The notes: generated by a model from the letters alone, not told the origin. A stretch of 64,000 nucleotides of DNA from Pseudomonas cichorii (GCF_015471405.1 NZ_BLVZ01000016.1:62001-126000); one strand, 5' to 3'; positions 17,290-26,003 are shown, counted from the stretch's first letter. Translations and numbers: made by a program.

Positions 17290-17916
17290 TCACAACGGCG
17301 TCAGGCACTCCGGGGCATTGAGCTTGGGATCGTTCACCAGATTGGCCAGCGGCCTCTCACGCAGGGGCATCTGCACAGAGGCAAGCAGCGTCTGCAAGGT
17401 GTGCAGTGGCGTGTCGGCAGCCAGCCAGTCTTTCTGGCCCTGAGCATCGAGAATCAGCGGACGGCGTTGGCTGGCCGCAGCCTGGGTAACCACCGCCACA
17501 CTCAGATAGGTATGCCCCTGCACCGGATAGGCCTCCCAGACCGCCGCAAAGAACAGGGCCGAGCCCTCACCCGGCGTCAGCCAGAACGGGCGTTTACGGG
17601 CGGTGCCGCGCCATTCGTAGAAACCGTTGGCCGGCACCAGGCAGCGACGCTGACGAAAGGCTTCGCGAAACATCGGCTGCTCGGCCAGGGTTTCAGCACG
17701 CGCATGGGCGGGCGTGCGGGAAAGGTCGGTGAGCCACGCCGGCGTCAGCCCCCAGCGGGCACTTGCCAGTTCAAGCTCGCCTTCACCCTCGGCCGCACGC
17801 ATGATCAGCACCGTATCGGCCGGAGAGATATTCCATTGCGGCTGCTGACCGGCCGGAAAACCGGGCAAGGCCGCAAAGGCAGGGTTCCAGCGAAACAGGG
17901 CATAACGTCCACACAT
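17290..17916 (-). CDS. SRAP/YedK (HMCES) family protein with altered active site
   Basis: The 208-residue protein starts MCGRYALF, giving the catalytic Cys2 that crosslinks to abasic sites in single-stranded DNA. The glutamate of the RRCLVPANGFYEW block is present. Two other usual residues differ: the Asn of the NAR block is His here (AHARAETL), and the segment that normally reads roughly HDRMP is shortened to ASQRRPLIL with no His. The family shields abasic sites, but crosslink formation or reversal may be altered in this member. It is followed on the same strand by no close partner; DUF2007 and CPXCG genes lie upstream of it. Confidence 0.88.
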   Translation of the reverse strand: MCGRYALFRWNPAFAALPGFPAGQQPQWNISPADTVLIMRAAEGEGELELASARWGLTPAWLTDLSRTPAHARAETLAEQPMFREAFRQRRCLVPANGFYEWRGTARKRPFWLTPGEGSALFFAAVWEAYPVQGHTYLSVAVVTQAAASQRRPLILDAQGQKDWLAADTPLHTLQTLLASVQMPLRERPLANLVNDPKLNAPECLTPL

Positions 17917-17945
17917 GAGGCTAAGGCAACTCTATTCGAAGGTGT

Positions 17946-18209
17946 TCAACACACCAGTACATCGGGAAAACTGTCCGGCTCGTCACCGGACAACGGCAGG
18001 GCAGCATTGTACGCAGTGATCAAGGCCCGCGCGCGCTCGACCTGATCGTCATCCACCGAGATGCCCAGCAAGCCCAGTCCCGGCAACTCGCCCATACCAC
18101 CCAGCAAGTCGCGCCCGACCAGGTGCGCTTCGACCCCTTCACTGGCAAGCATGCCTTGCAGCAACTCGCCCTCCATCAGGTTTTCAGGTTCGTAGATTCT
18201 CTGCATCAT
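17946..18209 (-). CDS. DUF2007 small protein
   Basis: This 87-residue protein (MMQRIYEPENLMEGELLQGM) has the DUF2007 pattern: an N-terminal strand-helix with LLQGMLASEGVEAHLVG, then LPGLGLLGISVDDDQVERARALI. The family is called a putative signal-transducing protein, but no activity is established. Its start overlaps the stop of the CPXCG gene by ATGA, so the two are co-translated. Confidence 0.85.
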   Translation of the reverse strand: MMQRIYEPENLMEGELLQGMLASEGVEAHLVGRDLLGGMGELPGLGLLGISVDDDQVERARALITAYNAALPLSGDEPDSFPDVLVC

Positions 18210-18388
18210 TCGTTCTCACTGCGAACGTCCAGACTCCAGTCCTCGCCATCGGTCCTCAGGTCGAATACGATCGGCCGACAACAGACCGGGCAGTCCTCGA
18301 TGTACTGCTGATCGCCGCCGGACAAGTCCAGCACGGCCTCCACCGGTTCTCCACAGTACGGACAGTCATAACTCTGTAATTCCTGCAT
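18206..18388 (-). CDS. CPXCG-motif cysteine-rich small protein
   Basis: From ATG 18388, which has GGAGG seven bases upstream, the product is 60 residues. It has CPYCGEP and CPVCCRP, two Cys pairs that should hold one zinc ion. It matches the CPXCG-motif family, whose role is unknown. A longer frame to 18427 exists but lacks a comparable ribosome binding site. It overlaps DUF2007 by four bases. Confidence 0.88.
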   Translation of the reverse strand: MQELQSYDCPYCGEPVEAVLDLSGGDQQYIEDCPVCCRPIVFDLRTDGEDWSLDVRSENE

Positions 18389-18494
18389 CGCGGCCTCCGG
18401 GGTCAGTTGTGCGTATAATTGCCCCATTCTTTTGAAGGCTGCCAGAGCAACCTGCCTTCTTTTTTACCCTATCCGTATCCAACAAGAGAGCATG

Positions 18495-19658
18495 ATGGGC
18501 GAATTCGATGCCATCCGACCTTACAACGATGCAGAAGTCCCCGAAGTACTGGCACGTCTGCTGAGCGATAAAGCATTTCTCGCGATCCTGACCAAATTCC
18601 GCTTTCCGCGTCTGGCGAGTGCATTCGGCTGGTTCCTGCAACCGACCCTGGCACGCAAGCTGCGCCGTGAGTTCGCCGGAATCAACTCGGTCGCCACATT
18701 GCAGGACAAGGTCGAGTACTACGTCGACCACACCATCGAGCGAGCCACGGACGGTGTGACCTACACCGGCGTGGAACTGCTCAAGTCCGGCACGGCTTAC
18801 CTGTTTCTGGCCAACCACCGCGATATCGTGATGGACCCTGCCTTCGTCAACTATGCCGTATATCACGCCGGCCTGCCCACGCCGCGCATTGCGATTGGCG
18901 ACAACCTGCTGCAGAAGCCTTTTGTCAGCGACCTGATGCGCCTGAACAAGAGCTTCATCGTGCATCGCTCGATTATCGGGCGACGCGAGAAGATGGCGGC
19001 CTATCAACTGCTGTCGGCGTATATCAATCATTCGATCACTCAGGATGGCCAGTCGATCTGGATCGCCCAGGCCGAAGGTCGCGCCAAGGACGGTGATGAC
19101 CGTACCGAGTCAGCGATCCTCAAGATGTTTCACATGAGCCGCAAGGACGAGCCTTTCAGCGAAGTGATCCGCTCGCTGAATCTCATCCCGGTGTCGATCA
19201 GCTACGAATACGACCCATGTGACCACGCCAAGGCACGCGAGTTGTACATTCGCGCCACCACCGGCAGCTACACCAAGACGCCGGGCGAGGACGATGTCAG
19301 CATCGCGCTGGGTATCACGGGCTATAAAGGCCGTGTGCATGTGAACTTCGCGCCGCCGATCACCGAGTCGTTCGAGGACACCAAACTGCTGGCCGCCGAA
19401 ATGGACCGGCAGATTCTCGGTGGCTACCGGCTGTTCCCGGTGCATTACCTGGCTTATGCACAATGGGCCGATGCCGATCCGGCACTCGATGTGCCACTGG
19501 CGGCCGACGTGTTCCCGGCCGAAGAACTGGCTCGTGCCAAAGACGAGTGGGAAAGCAGGCTGGCTGACGCACCTGCCGAACACCGGCCTTATCTGGTGCA
19601 GCAATATGCAACGCCAGTGCGCAATCAGTATCGGGTCAAGGCCGGTTTGCCGCTCTGA
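18495..19658 (+). CDS. Glycerol-phosphate-type acyltransferase (1-acyl-sn-glycerol-3-phosphate acyltransferase family)
   Basis: The start is ATG 18495 (GAGAG four bases upstream; ATG 18492 is also possible), giving 387 residues. The acyltransferase box reads NHRDIVMDP near residue 115, where His and the second Asp are five residues apart instead of four. A later block, IWIAQAEGRAKDGDDRT, corresponds to the EGT(R)S substrate site. The family acylates a glycerophosphate backbone at the membrane; the substrate here is not known. No long transmembrane helix is obvious. A TATAAT at 18414-18419 could be its -10 box. A strong terminator follows the gene. Confidence 0.85.
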   Translation: MGEFDAIRPYNDAEVPEVLARLLSDKAFLAILTKFRFPRLASAFGWFLQPTLARKLRREFAGINSVATLQDKVEYYVDHTIERATDGVTYTGVELLKSGTAYLFLANHRDIVMDPAFVNYAVYHAGLPTPRIAIGDNLLQKPFVSDLMRLNKSFIVHRSIIGRREKMAAYQLLSAYINHSITQDGQSIWIAQAEGRAKDGDDRTESAILKMFHMSRKDEPFSEVIRSLNLIPVSISYEYDPCDHAKARELYIRATTGSYTKTPGEDDVSIALGITGYKGRVHVNFAPPITESFEDTKLLAAEMDRQILGGYRLFPVHYLAYAQWADADPALDVPLAADVFPAEELARAKDEWESRLADAPAEHRPYLVQQYATPVRNQYRVKAGLPL

Positions 19659-19674
19659 TACGACGCTTCACGAC

Positions 19675-19700
19675 AACGGCACCTATAGGGTGCCGTTTTG
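19675..19700 (+). terminator. Rho-independent terminator after the acyltransferase gene
   Basis: AACGGCACC (19675-19683) pairs with GGGTGCCGTT (19688-19697) around a TATA loop, followed by TTG. Confidence 0.85.
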
Positions 19701-19780
19701 TATCGTGTCACCTGAACGTCATACAGCTCGTGCACTGTATGGCTCCTCAAGGAATGACCATCCCTTTTTTGGAGCTGTTC

Positions 19781-19987
19781 ATGCTGCACGCAAACAACCA
19801 GGATCGCCTCTACCTGATCGCCCAGAGCGATGAACAACAAGAACTGGTCGACGCACTGGCCTTCAATGTCCAGGACCGCCACTGGCTGGTCTATTGCGCT
19901 CTGGGCGGGCATCAACATCACGACCTTCCGGACATGGATCTGGAAACAGGCCTGAGCTTTCTGGACTTCTATCAGCAAGCCGCCTGA
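19781..19987 (+). CDS. Small hypothetical protein, 68 residues
   Basis: ATG 19781 has GGAG eight bases upstream; an earlier GTG frame from 19730 has no such signal. The product begins MLHANNQDRLYLIAQSDEQQ and contains GGHQHHDLPDMD. It is acidic, has no signal or membrane segment, and matches no family I recognise. Terminators on both sides make it a separate transcript unit, which supports it being a real gene. Confidence 0.65.
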   Translation: MLHANNQDRLYLIAQSDEQQELVDALAFNVQDRHWLVYCALGGHQHHDLPDMDLETGLSFLDFYQQAA

Positions 19988-20009
19988 ACCCGGTCGCCAG
20001 ATACAGAAA

Positions 20010-20043
20010 AGCCCGGCTCCTTGCAAAAAGGGGCCGGGCTTTT
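20010..20043. terminator. Bidirectional terminator
   Basis: AGCCCGGCTCC (20010-20020) pairs with GGGGCCGGGCT (20030-20040), followed by TTT and preceded by AAAA. It lies between a rightward small gene and the leftward yajG. Confidence 0.85.
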
Positions 20044-20057
20044 CATTGGAGCACTAC

Positions 20058-20642
20058 TTATTGCGCCAGGGTGCTACCGATAGTGGTGTCCTGGAACACG
20101 CGGGTCAGCGCATCACTCAACACATCGCTCACCAGCTTGGTGTTGGTTTCCTGATTCGGCGCCATGCCGAAACGCTGATCCAGCGATGCTGCATAGCGAC
20201 CGCTGTAGCTACGACCGTTGTTGCGGATGTCCGCACGGAAGGTAGAGCTGATGGTTGCTTCAGTCACATACAGGCCTTCCTTTGGCGACTGATATTTCAG
20301 CTCGGCCAGAGTCAGGGTCAACTGCGGAGCATTACCGCCACTTGAGATCGGGGTAAAGCCCAGCAGGCGAACAGCGGCTTCAGCCTGAGCCTGCAACTTT
20401 GGCAGCAGGTCGGCGCCACTGACGCTGATTGCACTGGTCTCGGGATACAGACCGCCACGGGTTCCCAGTGTCGGGCCAGGACGACCGTCAACGACACGCA
20501 CGACAACCTGCTGCCCCTGACCTACCGGCGCGAACTGCGCATTGAGCTTGGGTTGAGGACTCAGTTGCTGCGGGCTATGGGCACACCCGACCAGAGTCAA
20601 ACTGCTTACAGCAAGCAAACCGAACAAAAGGCGACGCAACAT
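20058..20642 (-). CDS. YajG-family lipoprotein
   Basis: The 194-residue protein has the signal MLRRLLFGLLAVSSLTLVGC with lipobox LVGC, and the YajG features VRVVDGRP, GGLYPETS and VLSDALTRVFQD. ATG 20642 is favoured because GGAG lies eight bases upstream; another ATG two codons earlier sits too close to it. In E. coli the yajG-ampG pair is linked; no ampG is here. It is predicted to be an outer-membrane lipoprotein of unknown function. Confidence 0.88.
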   Translation of the reverse strand: MLRRLLFGLLAVSSLTLVGCAHSPQQLSPQPKLNAQFAPVGQGQQVVVRVVDGRPGPTLGTRGGLYPETSAISVSGADLLPKLQAQAEAAVRLLGFTPISSGGNAPQLTLTLAELKYQSPKEGLYVTEATISSTFRADIRNNGRSYSGRYAASLDQRFGMAPNQETNTKLVSDVLSDALTRVFQDTTIGSTLAQ

Positions 20643-20804
20643 GCTCATCTCTCCAGGGGGCCAGACACTAAATGTGCCGCAGTATAGCGATGCCAGCGAA
20701 AAATGGGACCGCTGGAGAATCGCAATGGTTCAGCAACGAGAGTGTAATCGGGGTGTAACGCCGGGCAGTCAGGATAAAGCCATCAACTCCACAGGAGATA
20801 CGTC

Positions 20805-21038
20805 ATGGGCCTTTTCCAATCCTTGTTCAACCTGCGCCACCAATTGCGCCACTATGCTCTCGTGGACAAGTCCGGTATTTGCCGCGCACTCAAGCATTGC
20901 AGCGAGCGTCCATTGAGCAGTGACTGGGTTGAAGTCAACGAACAACGTGCCAACTGGCTGAACCAGCCACTGCCCTCCAGCGCACGGGTTGCGCAGCACG
21001 GCGTACGTCCGGCGCCACACCAGTTGATCACGGCCTGA
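20805..21038 (+). CDS. Small hypothetical protein, 77 residues
   Basis: ATG 20805 follows AGGAG by eight bases. The product MGLFQSLFNLRHQLRHYALV... is amphipathic, with paired basic residues early, and ends HGVRPAPHQLITA. It has no signal peptide or known domain. Good initiation signals make it likely real and probably Pseudomonas-specific, but the function is unknown. Confidence 0.7.
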   Translation: MGLFQSLFNLRHQLRHYALVDKSGICRALKHCSERPLSSDWVEVNEQRANWLNQPLPSSARVAQHGVRPAPHQLITA

Positions 21039-21756
21039 CGAATACCTGATAAAAGTCACATAAACACGATCAATTTCTGTCGTTTCATCGCTATAATCTC
21101 CCCCCGATTATAAGGACGTCTCCTGATCGGGCCTCGCAGCATCGCTAATCCTTGTATTAGCTCCTCCGTAATGCCCACAGAGAGCCGCCCACACAGGTCA
21201 TTTGCACACAGCCGTGCGCGATGAACGGTGCTCAATCGCTCGATTGATATCGAACCTTTTGCACCTGACAGCGCCTCACTCTGTATGCAGCTGGCCTGCC
21301 AGAGCTGCCATCGCAGCCCTTTTTGAGGTTTGGTTCACGTTTCCAAAAGAGCGTGAAAAAACGGGTTTCACTACTTCACAAGAGTGTGGCGAGCAAAATG
21401 AATAGGTACGCGTTTGTAAATGCACCATCAGCGTCTGAATCGGCCCCTTTGAACAGGACTGACCGCGACTGCGCCTCCATCACCGGAGCCTGAGGCCTGT
21501 CGTTCAGGCATGTGATGCCTTGACGATGGTCGAATGGCCGAACGGGTTGAAAAATGAGTTCATGCATCCTTGATGAAAGCTCTTATTCAGCCTGACCGGG
21601 ACCTGCGCTTTAGATGCGAAAAATTGCGAAGAATCGGACAGGCGATCCTGGCCAGGACACATGGGGCACAACTTTTACCCACGCCCCGTCCCCCTGGCAT
21701 CTAGCCTCAGGAACGTATGCCGTCAATTTGGTGCTGCAGATTTTGGAGACGCGTTA
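21039..21756 (+). other. 718-bp region upstream of mqo: long leader or small RNA
   Basis: No protein of convincing length is encoded. A promoter-like TATAAT lies at 21092-21097 inside the inverted repeat TATAATC...GATTATA (21092-21112). Further structures are TTCACG/CGTGAA near 21331-21357 and a branched hairpin around 21477-21536 (GCCTGA/TCAGGC nested within CCATC/GATGG). A 31-codon ORF at 21398-21493 has only a weak ribosome binding site. The region could be a structured 5' leader of mqo or hold a separate small RNA. Confidence 0.5.
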
Positions 21757-23268
21757 ATGGCGCATAACGAAGCAGTCGACGTAGTATTGGTCGGAGCGGG
21801 CATCATGAGTGCCACCCTGGCCGTGCTGCTCAAGGAGCTCGACCCCGGCCTCAAGCTGGAAGTCGTTGAGCTCATGGATTCCGGCGCTGCGGAAAGTTCC
21901 AACCCATGGAACAACGCGGGTACCGGTCATGCCGGTCTCTGCGAGCTGAACTACACGCCGCCCGCGGCCGATGGCTCCATCGATATCAAGAAAGCGGTCC
22001 ACATCAACGCACAGTTTGAAGTATCGAAGCAGTTCTGGGCCTATCTGGCTCGCAAAGGTACCTTCGGCTCGTCGAAATCCTTCATCAATTCGGTTCCGCA
22101 CCTGAGCTTCGTTCAGGGCGAGAGCGGTATTGCCTTCCTCAAGACCCGTTTCGAAGCGATGCACAAGCATCACGCCTTCTCTTCGATGGAGTACACCGAG
22201 GACAAGGCAAAGCTGGCCGAGTGGATGCCACTGATGATGCCCGGCCGCCCGGCCGACGAACCTATTGCCGCCACTCGGGTGCTGAACGGTACGGACGTGA
22301 ACTTCGGCGCGTTGACCAATCAGTTGCTCACTCACCTGAGCAGCGCTCCCGATGCCCAGGTCAAATACTGCAAGCGCGTGACCGACGTGACCCGCAAGGG
22401 CAGTGGCTGGACCGTCAGCATCAAGGACGTGAACAGCGGCAGCACTCGCCAGATCGATGCAAGATTCGTATTCCTCGGCGCGGGTGGCGCAGCATTGCCG
22501 CTGCTGCAACTGTCAGGCATCGAAGAGAGCAAGGGCTTCGGCGGCTTCCCGGTCAGCGGCCAGTGGCTGCGTTGTGACAACCCGGAAGTGGTCAAGCACC
22601 ATCAGGCCAAGGTCTACAGCCAGGCTGCCGTGGGTTCACCACCCATGTCGGTTCCGCACCTGGATACCCGCGTGGTCGATGGCAAGAAATCCCTGCTGTT
22701 CGGGCCATACGCCGGTTTCACCACCAAGTTCCTCAAGCACGGCTCGTTCCTTGACCTGCCGCTGTCGGTACGCCTTGCCAACATCAAGCCGATGCTGGCC
22801 GTTGCCCGCGACAACATGGACCTGACCAAGTATCTGGTCAGCGAAGTGATGCAATCGATGGAGCAACGTCTGGAGTCCCTGCGCCGCTTCTACCCTGAGG
22901 CCAAGGCAGAAGACTGGCGTCTGGAAATCGCCGGCCAGCGCGTGCAGATCATCAAGAAAGACGCCAAGAAAGGCGGCATTCTGCAATTCGGTACCGAACT
23001 GGTGGCGGCACAGGACGGTTCCCTCGCCGCCTTGCTCGGCGCATCGCCGGGAGCATCGGTTACGGTATCGATCATGCTGGAACTGATCGAGCGCTGCTTC
23101 CCGGACAAGGCTCGTAACGAGTGGGCAGCCAAGCTCAACGAAATATTCCCGGCTCGGGAAAAGGCGCTGGAAAGCGATGCGCAGTTGTATCAGCGCGTCA
23201 GTAGCCAGAGCGACGAGAGCCTGGAGCTGGTTGAAAAGGCAAGCCAGGAACAAAGCAGCATCGCCTGA
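21757..23268 (+). CDS. mqo: Malate:quinone oxidoreductase
   Basis: Starting at ATG 21757 (GGAG eight bases upstream), the 503-residue flavoprotein opens with VDVVLVGAGIMSATLAVLL, the FAD Rossmann motif, then NPWNNAGTGHAGLCELNY, the typical MQO segment. LFGPYAGFTTKFLK and GTELVAAQDGSLAALLGASPG lie in the C-terminal half. It oxidises malate to oxaloacetate at the inner membrane and passes electrons to quinone in the TCA cycle. A longer frame to 21661 is rejected. Pseudomonads often have two copies; synteny suggests this one equals the PA4640 type (mqoB). Confidence 0.95.
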   Translation: MAHNEAVDVVLVGAGIMSATLAVLLKELDPGLKLEVVELMDSGAAESSNPWNNAGTGHAGLCELNYTPPAADGSIDIKKAVHINAQFEVSKQFWAYLARKGTFGSSKSFINSVPHLSFVQGESGIAFLKTRFEAMHKHHAFSSMEYTEDKAKLAEWMPLMMPGRPADEPIAATRVLNGTDVNFGALTNQLLTHLSSAPDAQVKYCKRVTDVTRKGSGWTVSIKDVNSGSTRQIDARFVFLGAGGAALPLLQLSGIEESKGFGGFPVSGQWLRCDNPEVVKHHQAKVYSQAAVGSPPMSVPHLDTRVVDGKKSLLFGPYAGFTTKFLKHGSFLDLPLSVRLANIKPMLAVARDNMDLTKYLVSEVMQSMEQRLESLRRFYPEAKAEDWRLEIAGQRVQIIKKDAKKGGILQFGTELVAAQDGSLAALLGASPGASVTVSIMLELIERCFPDKARNEWAAKLNEIFPAREKALESDAQLYQRVSSQSDESLELVEKASQEQSSIA

Positions 23269-23282
23269 TTGCCTGAGTCACA

Positions 23283-23317
23283 AAAAAACCCGTGAGCCTT
23301 TCAGCCACGGGTTTTTT
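23283..23317. terminator. Bidirectional terminator between mqo and the homocysteine methyltransferase gene
   Basis: AAAAAACCCGTG (23283-23294) is perfectly inverted as CACGGGTTTTTT (23306-23317), a strong hairpin flanked by A and T runs on both strands. Confidence 0.92.
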
Positions 23318-23340
23318 CGTTTTTCAGAATCGTCGGGCCT

Positions 23341-24237
23341 TTAAAGGCTCCTGGCCAGAACGGCAATGTGCTCCGGGCCAATGCCACAGCAACCACCGAT
23401 ATGCGTGGCACCACGCTTTACCCAGTCCGCCGCCCACTGCTGGTAGCCTTCGGGGTCCAGATCCGAGCGCAGTTCATCCAGACCATCGTTGGCCTTGGCA
23501 TCCTTGGGTTGCGGCGGGAAGGCATTGGCGTAGGCACCGATAGCGATCTCGACATTCAATGACTTGAACACCTCACGAGCCGCATCGATGGCTGCACCTA
23601 TCACTTCAGGCTGGCTGCAATTGAACAGCAGCGTGGCGACACCCATTTCGGCAGCAGCACGGGCCGCATCGGCGACAGGCTCGCCAGAGCGCAAGCGCGC
23701 AACTTCGTCCGTGTCTTCGTCCTGAAGTGTGAATGACAGCCAGAACGGCTTGCCATCAGCAGGCAATCCGGCACGGATCGTCTGTGCTTCGATGATGCAG
23801 CTTTGAGTCTCGGCCAGCCACAGGTCCACATGAGGAGCCAGACCGGCAACCAGCGGCTTCAGGACTTCAGCAGCCAGTTCAGGTTTGTAGAGGTCCGGGC
23901 GATAGGAACCGAACAATGGCGGCAGGGAGCCGGCGACCTTCGCTCGTCCACCTGAAGCATCCGCCGACTCGCGGGCCAGTTGCCCGGCAAGATCAGCCAG
24001 GGCCTGGCCTTCGCGAGCAAAGCGCTCTTCACCAATATGAAAAGGCACCACTGCATAGCTATTACTGGTGATAACCTGCGCGCCACTGTCGATATAGGCG
24101 GTGTGTACGGCACGCACCGCTTCCGGCGCCTCGCTCAGGGCAAGGGCCGACCACTCGGGTTGACGGAAGGGAGCACCGCGGCGCTGAAGTTCGCGGCCCA
24201 TGCCGCCGTCAAGAATTACTGTCGAGCGCTGAGTCAT
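23341..24237 (-). CDS. Homocysteine S-methyltransferase family protein
   Basis: The 298-residue protein from ATG 24237 starts MTQRSTVILDGGMGREL, the typical family opening. The three zinc/homocysteine-binding cysteines are present in LLFNCSQP near residue 200 and THIGGCCGIGP near the C-terminus. Such enzymes transfer a methyl group to homocysteine from S-methylmethionine or a betaine-like donor. The donor cannot be read from the sequence. The frame extends to 24330, but that extra stretch is AT-rich and unlikely to be translated. It shares the mqo terminator. Confidence 0.88.
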   Translation of the reverse strand: MTQRSTVILDGGMGRELQRRGAPFRQPEWSALALSEAPEAVRAVHTAYIDSGAQVITSNSYAVVPFHIGEERFAREGQALADLAGQLARESADASGGRAKVAGSLPPLFGSYRPDLYKPELAAEVLKPLVAGLAPHVDLWLAETQSCIIEAQTIRAGLPADGKPFWLSFTLQDEDTDEVARLRSGEPVADAARAAAEMGVATLLFNCSQPEVIGAAIDAAREVFKSLNVEIAIGAYANAFPPQPKDAKANDGLDELRSDLDPEGYQQWAADWVKRGATHIGGCCGIGPEHIAVLARSL

Positions 24238-24347
24238 ATGCCATCTACTTATATCTTTATGAAAAAAACTCATTAGGAATGAGCTCGGTATAACGTATTT
24301 AATACGGCGCTTTATACAAACTACAATCATTTTTTCAGGGGATAGCT

Positions 24348-25169
24348 TTGAAACTTAGCGCTCTGCTGGGCATTGGCCTGGTCACTCTGGCAGCATCGAC
24401 TCAGACCTTCGCCGGTGCCACACTGGACCGCATTCAGAAGAACAAGGAACTGGTAAACGTCCTGATGGAAAGTTACCCGCCCTTCTCTTTCCTGAACGAT
24501 AAAAACCAGCTGGACGGCTTCGACGTTGACGTCGCCAAGGCTGTCGCAGAAAAGCTGGGCGTCAAGCTGCGTCTTGAAACGCCATCCTGGGACGTGATTG
24601 CCGCTGGCCGCTGGAGTGGCCGCTACGACATCTGCGTCTGCTCGATGACCCCAAGCAAATCCCGCGCGGAAGTCTTCGATTTCCCCATCGAGTACTACGC
24701 CTCGCCTGCGGTGATTGTGGTCAATGCCAAGGATGATCGCATCCATTCGGCCAAGGACCTGAGCAACAAGAAAGTCGGCCTCACCAGTGCTTCCAGCTAC
24801 GAAAGCTACCTGAACAAGAACCTGGTGATCGAAGGCGCTGAAGACAAGCCTCTGGAATACCCGTTCGAGAACGTGCAAATCGCCCCGTACGACAACGATA
24901 ACGTTGCCTTCCAGGATCTGGGCCTGGGCGCCGGTGTGCGTCTGGATGCCATCCTCACCAATCTGGTCACGGCCCAGCCACGCCTGGATCAGGACAAACG
25001 CTTCAAACTCGCTGGCGCCTCGCTGTATGAAGAACCCAACTTTGTCGCCATCGAAAAAGGCGATGCCGAATGGGACGCCAAGGTTCGTCAGATCTTTGCC
25101 GAACTCAAGCAGGACGGCACTCTGAGCAAGTTGTCGCAGAAGTGGATCGGCGCTGACATCAGCAAATGA
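24348..25169 (+). CDS. Polar amino-acid ABC transporter, periplasmic binding protein
   Basis: The 273-residue family 3 solute-binding protein has a signal peptide (MKLSALLGIGLVTLAASTQTFA). Its motifs are YPPFSFLNDKNQLDGFDVDVAKAV, GRYDICVCSMTPSKSR and a late segment LSKLSQKWIGADISK. The start codon is TTG at 24348, a few bases after AGGGGA; no in-frame ATG gives a signal peptide. It overlaps the permease gene by ATGA. It should capture a polar amino acid in the periplasm. The specificity is unknown. Confidence 0.88.
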   Translation: MKLSALLGIGLVTLAASTQTFAGATLDRIQKNKELVNVLMESYPPFSFLNDKNQLDGFDVDVAKAVAEKLGVKLRLETPSWDVIAAGRWSGRYDICVCSMTPSKSRAEVFDFPIEYYASPAVIVVNAKDDRIHSAKDLSNKKVGLTSASSYESYLNKNLVIEGAEDKPLEYPFENVQIAPYDNDNVAFQDLGLGAGVRLDAILTNLVTAQPRLDQDKRFKLAGASLYEEPNFVAIEKGDAEWDAKVRQIFAELKQDGTLSKLSQKWIGADISK

Positions 25170-25996
25170 CTTCCTTCCAGCCTCAACGCCCACCCGAGCA
25201 GGCCCAGAGCCTGCTCAAGCGTGTCCTCGGTTTCCGTACAAGGCTCTATCTGACCTGGGCGGCGATGTTCGCCCTGTTTGCCGGGTTCTTCCTGAGCTTC
25301 GACCTGAAGTTCTCGATCATTCTGGACAAGCTGCCGAATCTGGTGGGCCTGAGTCTGTCGCCCAACGGTTTTCTGCAGGGCGCAGCGCTGACCTTGTTCG
25401 TATGCCTGTGCTCGATTTTCGTCTCGGTGCTGCTGGGTTTTGTCGTGGCTCTGGCGCGCCTGTCCAGCAGCGCGGTGGCCTTCGGTATTGCGAGCTTCTA
25501 TGCCTCGTTCTTCCGCGGCACACCGCTGCTTATCCAGATCATGCTGATTTACCTGGGCCTGCCTCAGGTGGGGATCGTACCCGGTGCAATCCTGGCCGGC
25601 ATCATCGCGCTGTCCCTGAACTATGGCGCTTATCTGAGCGAGATATTCCGGGCGGGCATCATCGGCGTAGCGGCCGGTCAGCGTGAAGCGGCACTGGCAC
25701 TGGCCTTGCGGCCCGCACAAATCTTCTGGCGCGTCACCCTGCCCCAGGCCATGCGCACCATCATCCCGCCCACCACCAACCAGTTCATCTCGATGCTCAA
25801 GGATTCGTCCCTGATTTCGGTGATGGGTGTCTGGGAAGTGATGTTCCTGGCACAGTCCTATGGTCGCTCCAGCTATCGCTATATCGAGATGCTGACCACG
25901 GCGGCGGTGCTTTACTGGATCATGTCCATCGGGCTGGAGCTGTTGCAGGCGCGGCTGGAACGCCACTATGGCAAGGCTTACCAGGCCAGAAAGTAG
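25166..25996 (+). CDS. Amino-acid ABC transporter permease (HisM/GlnP type)
   Basis: The 276-residue inner-membrane protein has the family's conserved SFFRGTPLLIQIMLIYLGLP and the EAA loop GQREAALALALRPAQIFWRVTLPQA with ISMLKDSSL after it. It begins with an N-terminal extension of about 40 residues before the first helix. It is translationally coupled to the binding-protein gene. No ATPase gene follows, because a REP repeat and a convergent gene come next, so the ATP-binding subunit must be elsewhere or shared. Confidence 0.9.
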   Translation: MTSFQPQRPPEQAQSLLKRVLGFRTRLYLTWAAMFALFAGFFLSFDLKFSIILDKLPNLVGLSLSPNGFLQGAALTLFVCLCSIFVSVLLGFVVALARLSSSAVAFGIASFYASFFRGTPLLIQIMLIYLGLPQVGIVPGAILAGIIALSLNYGAYLSEIFRAGIIGVAAGQREAALALALRPAQIFWRVTLPQAMRTIIPPTTNQFISMLKDSSLISVMGVWEVMFLAQSYGRSSYRYIEMLTTAAVLYWIMSIGLELLQARLERHYGKAYQARK

Positions 25997-26003
25997 ATGC
26001 TCT

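Noticed and set aside
19730..19780. Upstream GTG extension of the 68-residue protein
   Set aside because: No ribosome binding site; GGAG eight bases before ATG 19781 fits better.
21398..21493. 31-codon ORF in the mqo leader as a real gene
   Set aside because: Ribosome binding site is weak and the residues show no pattern; kept only as a note in the leader entry.
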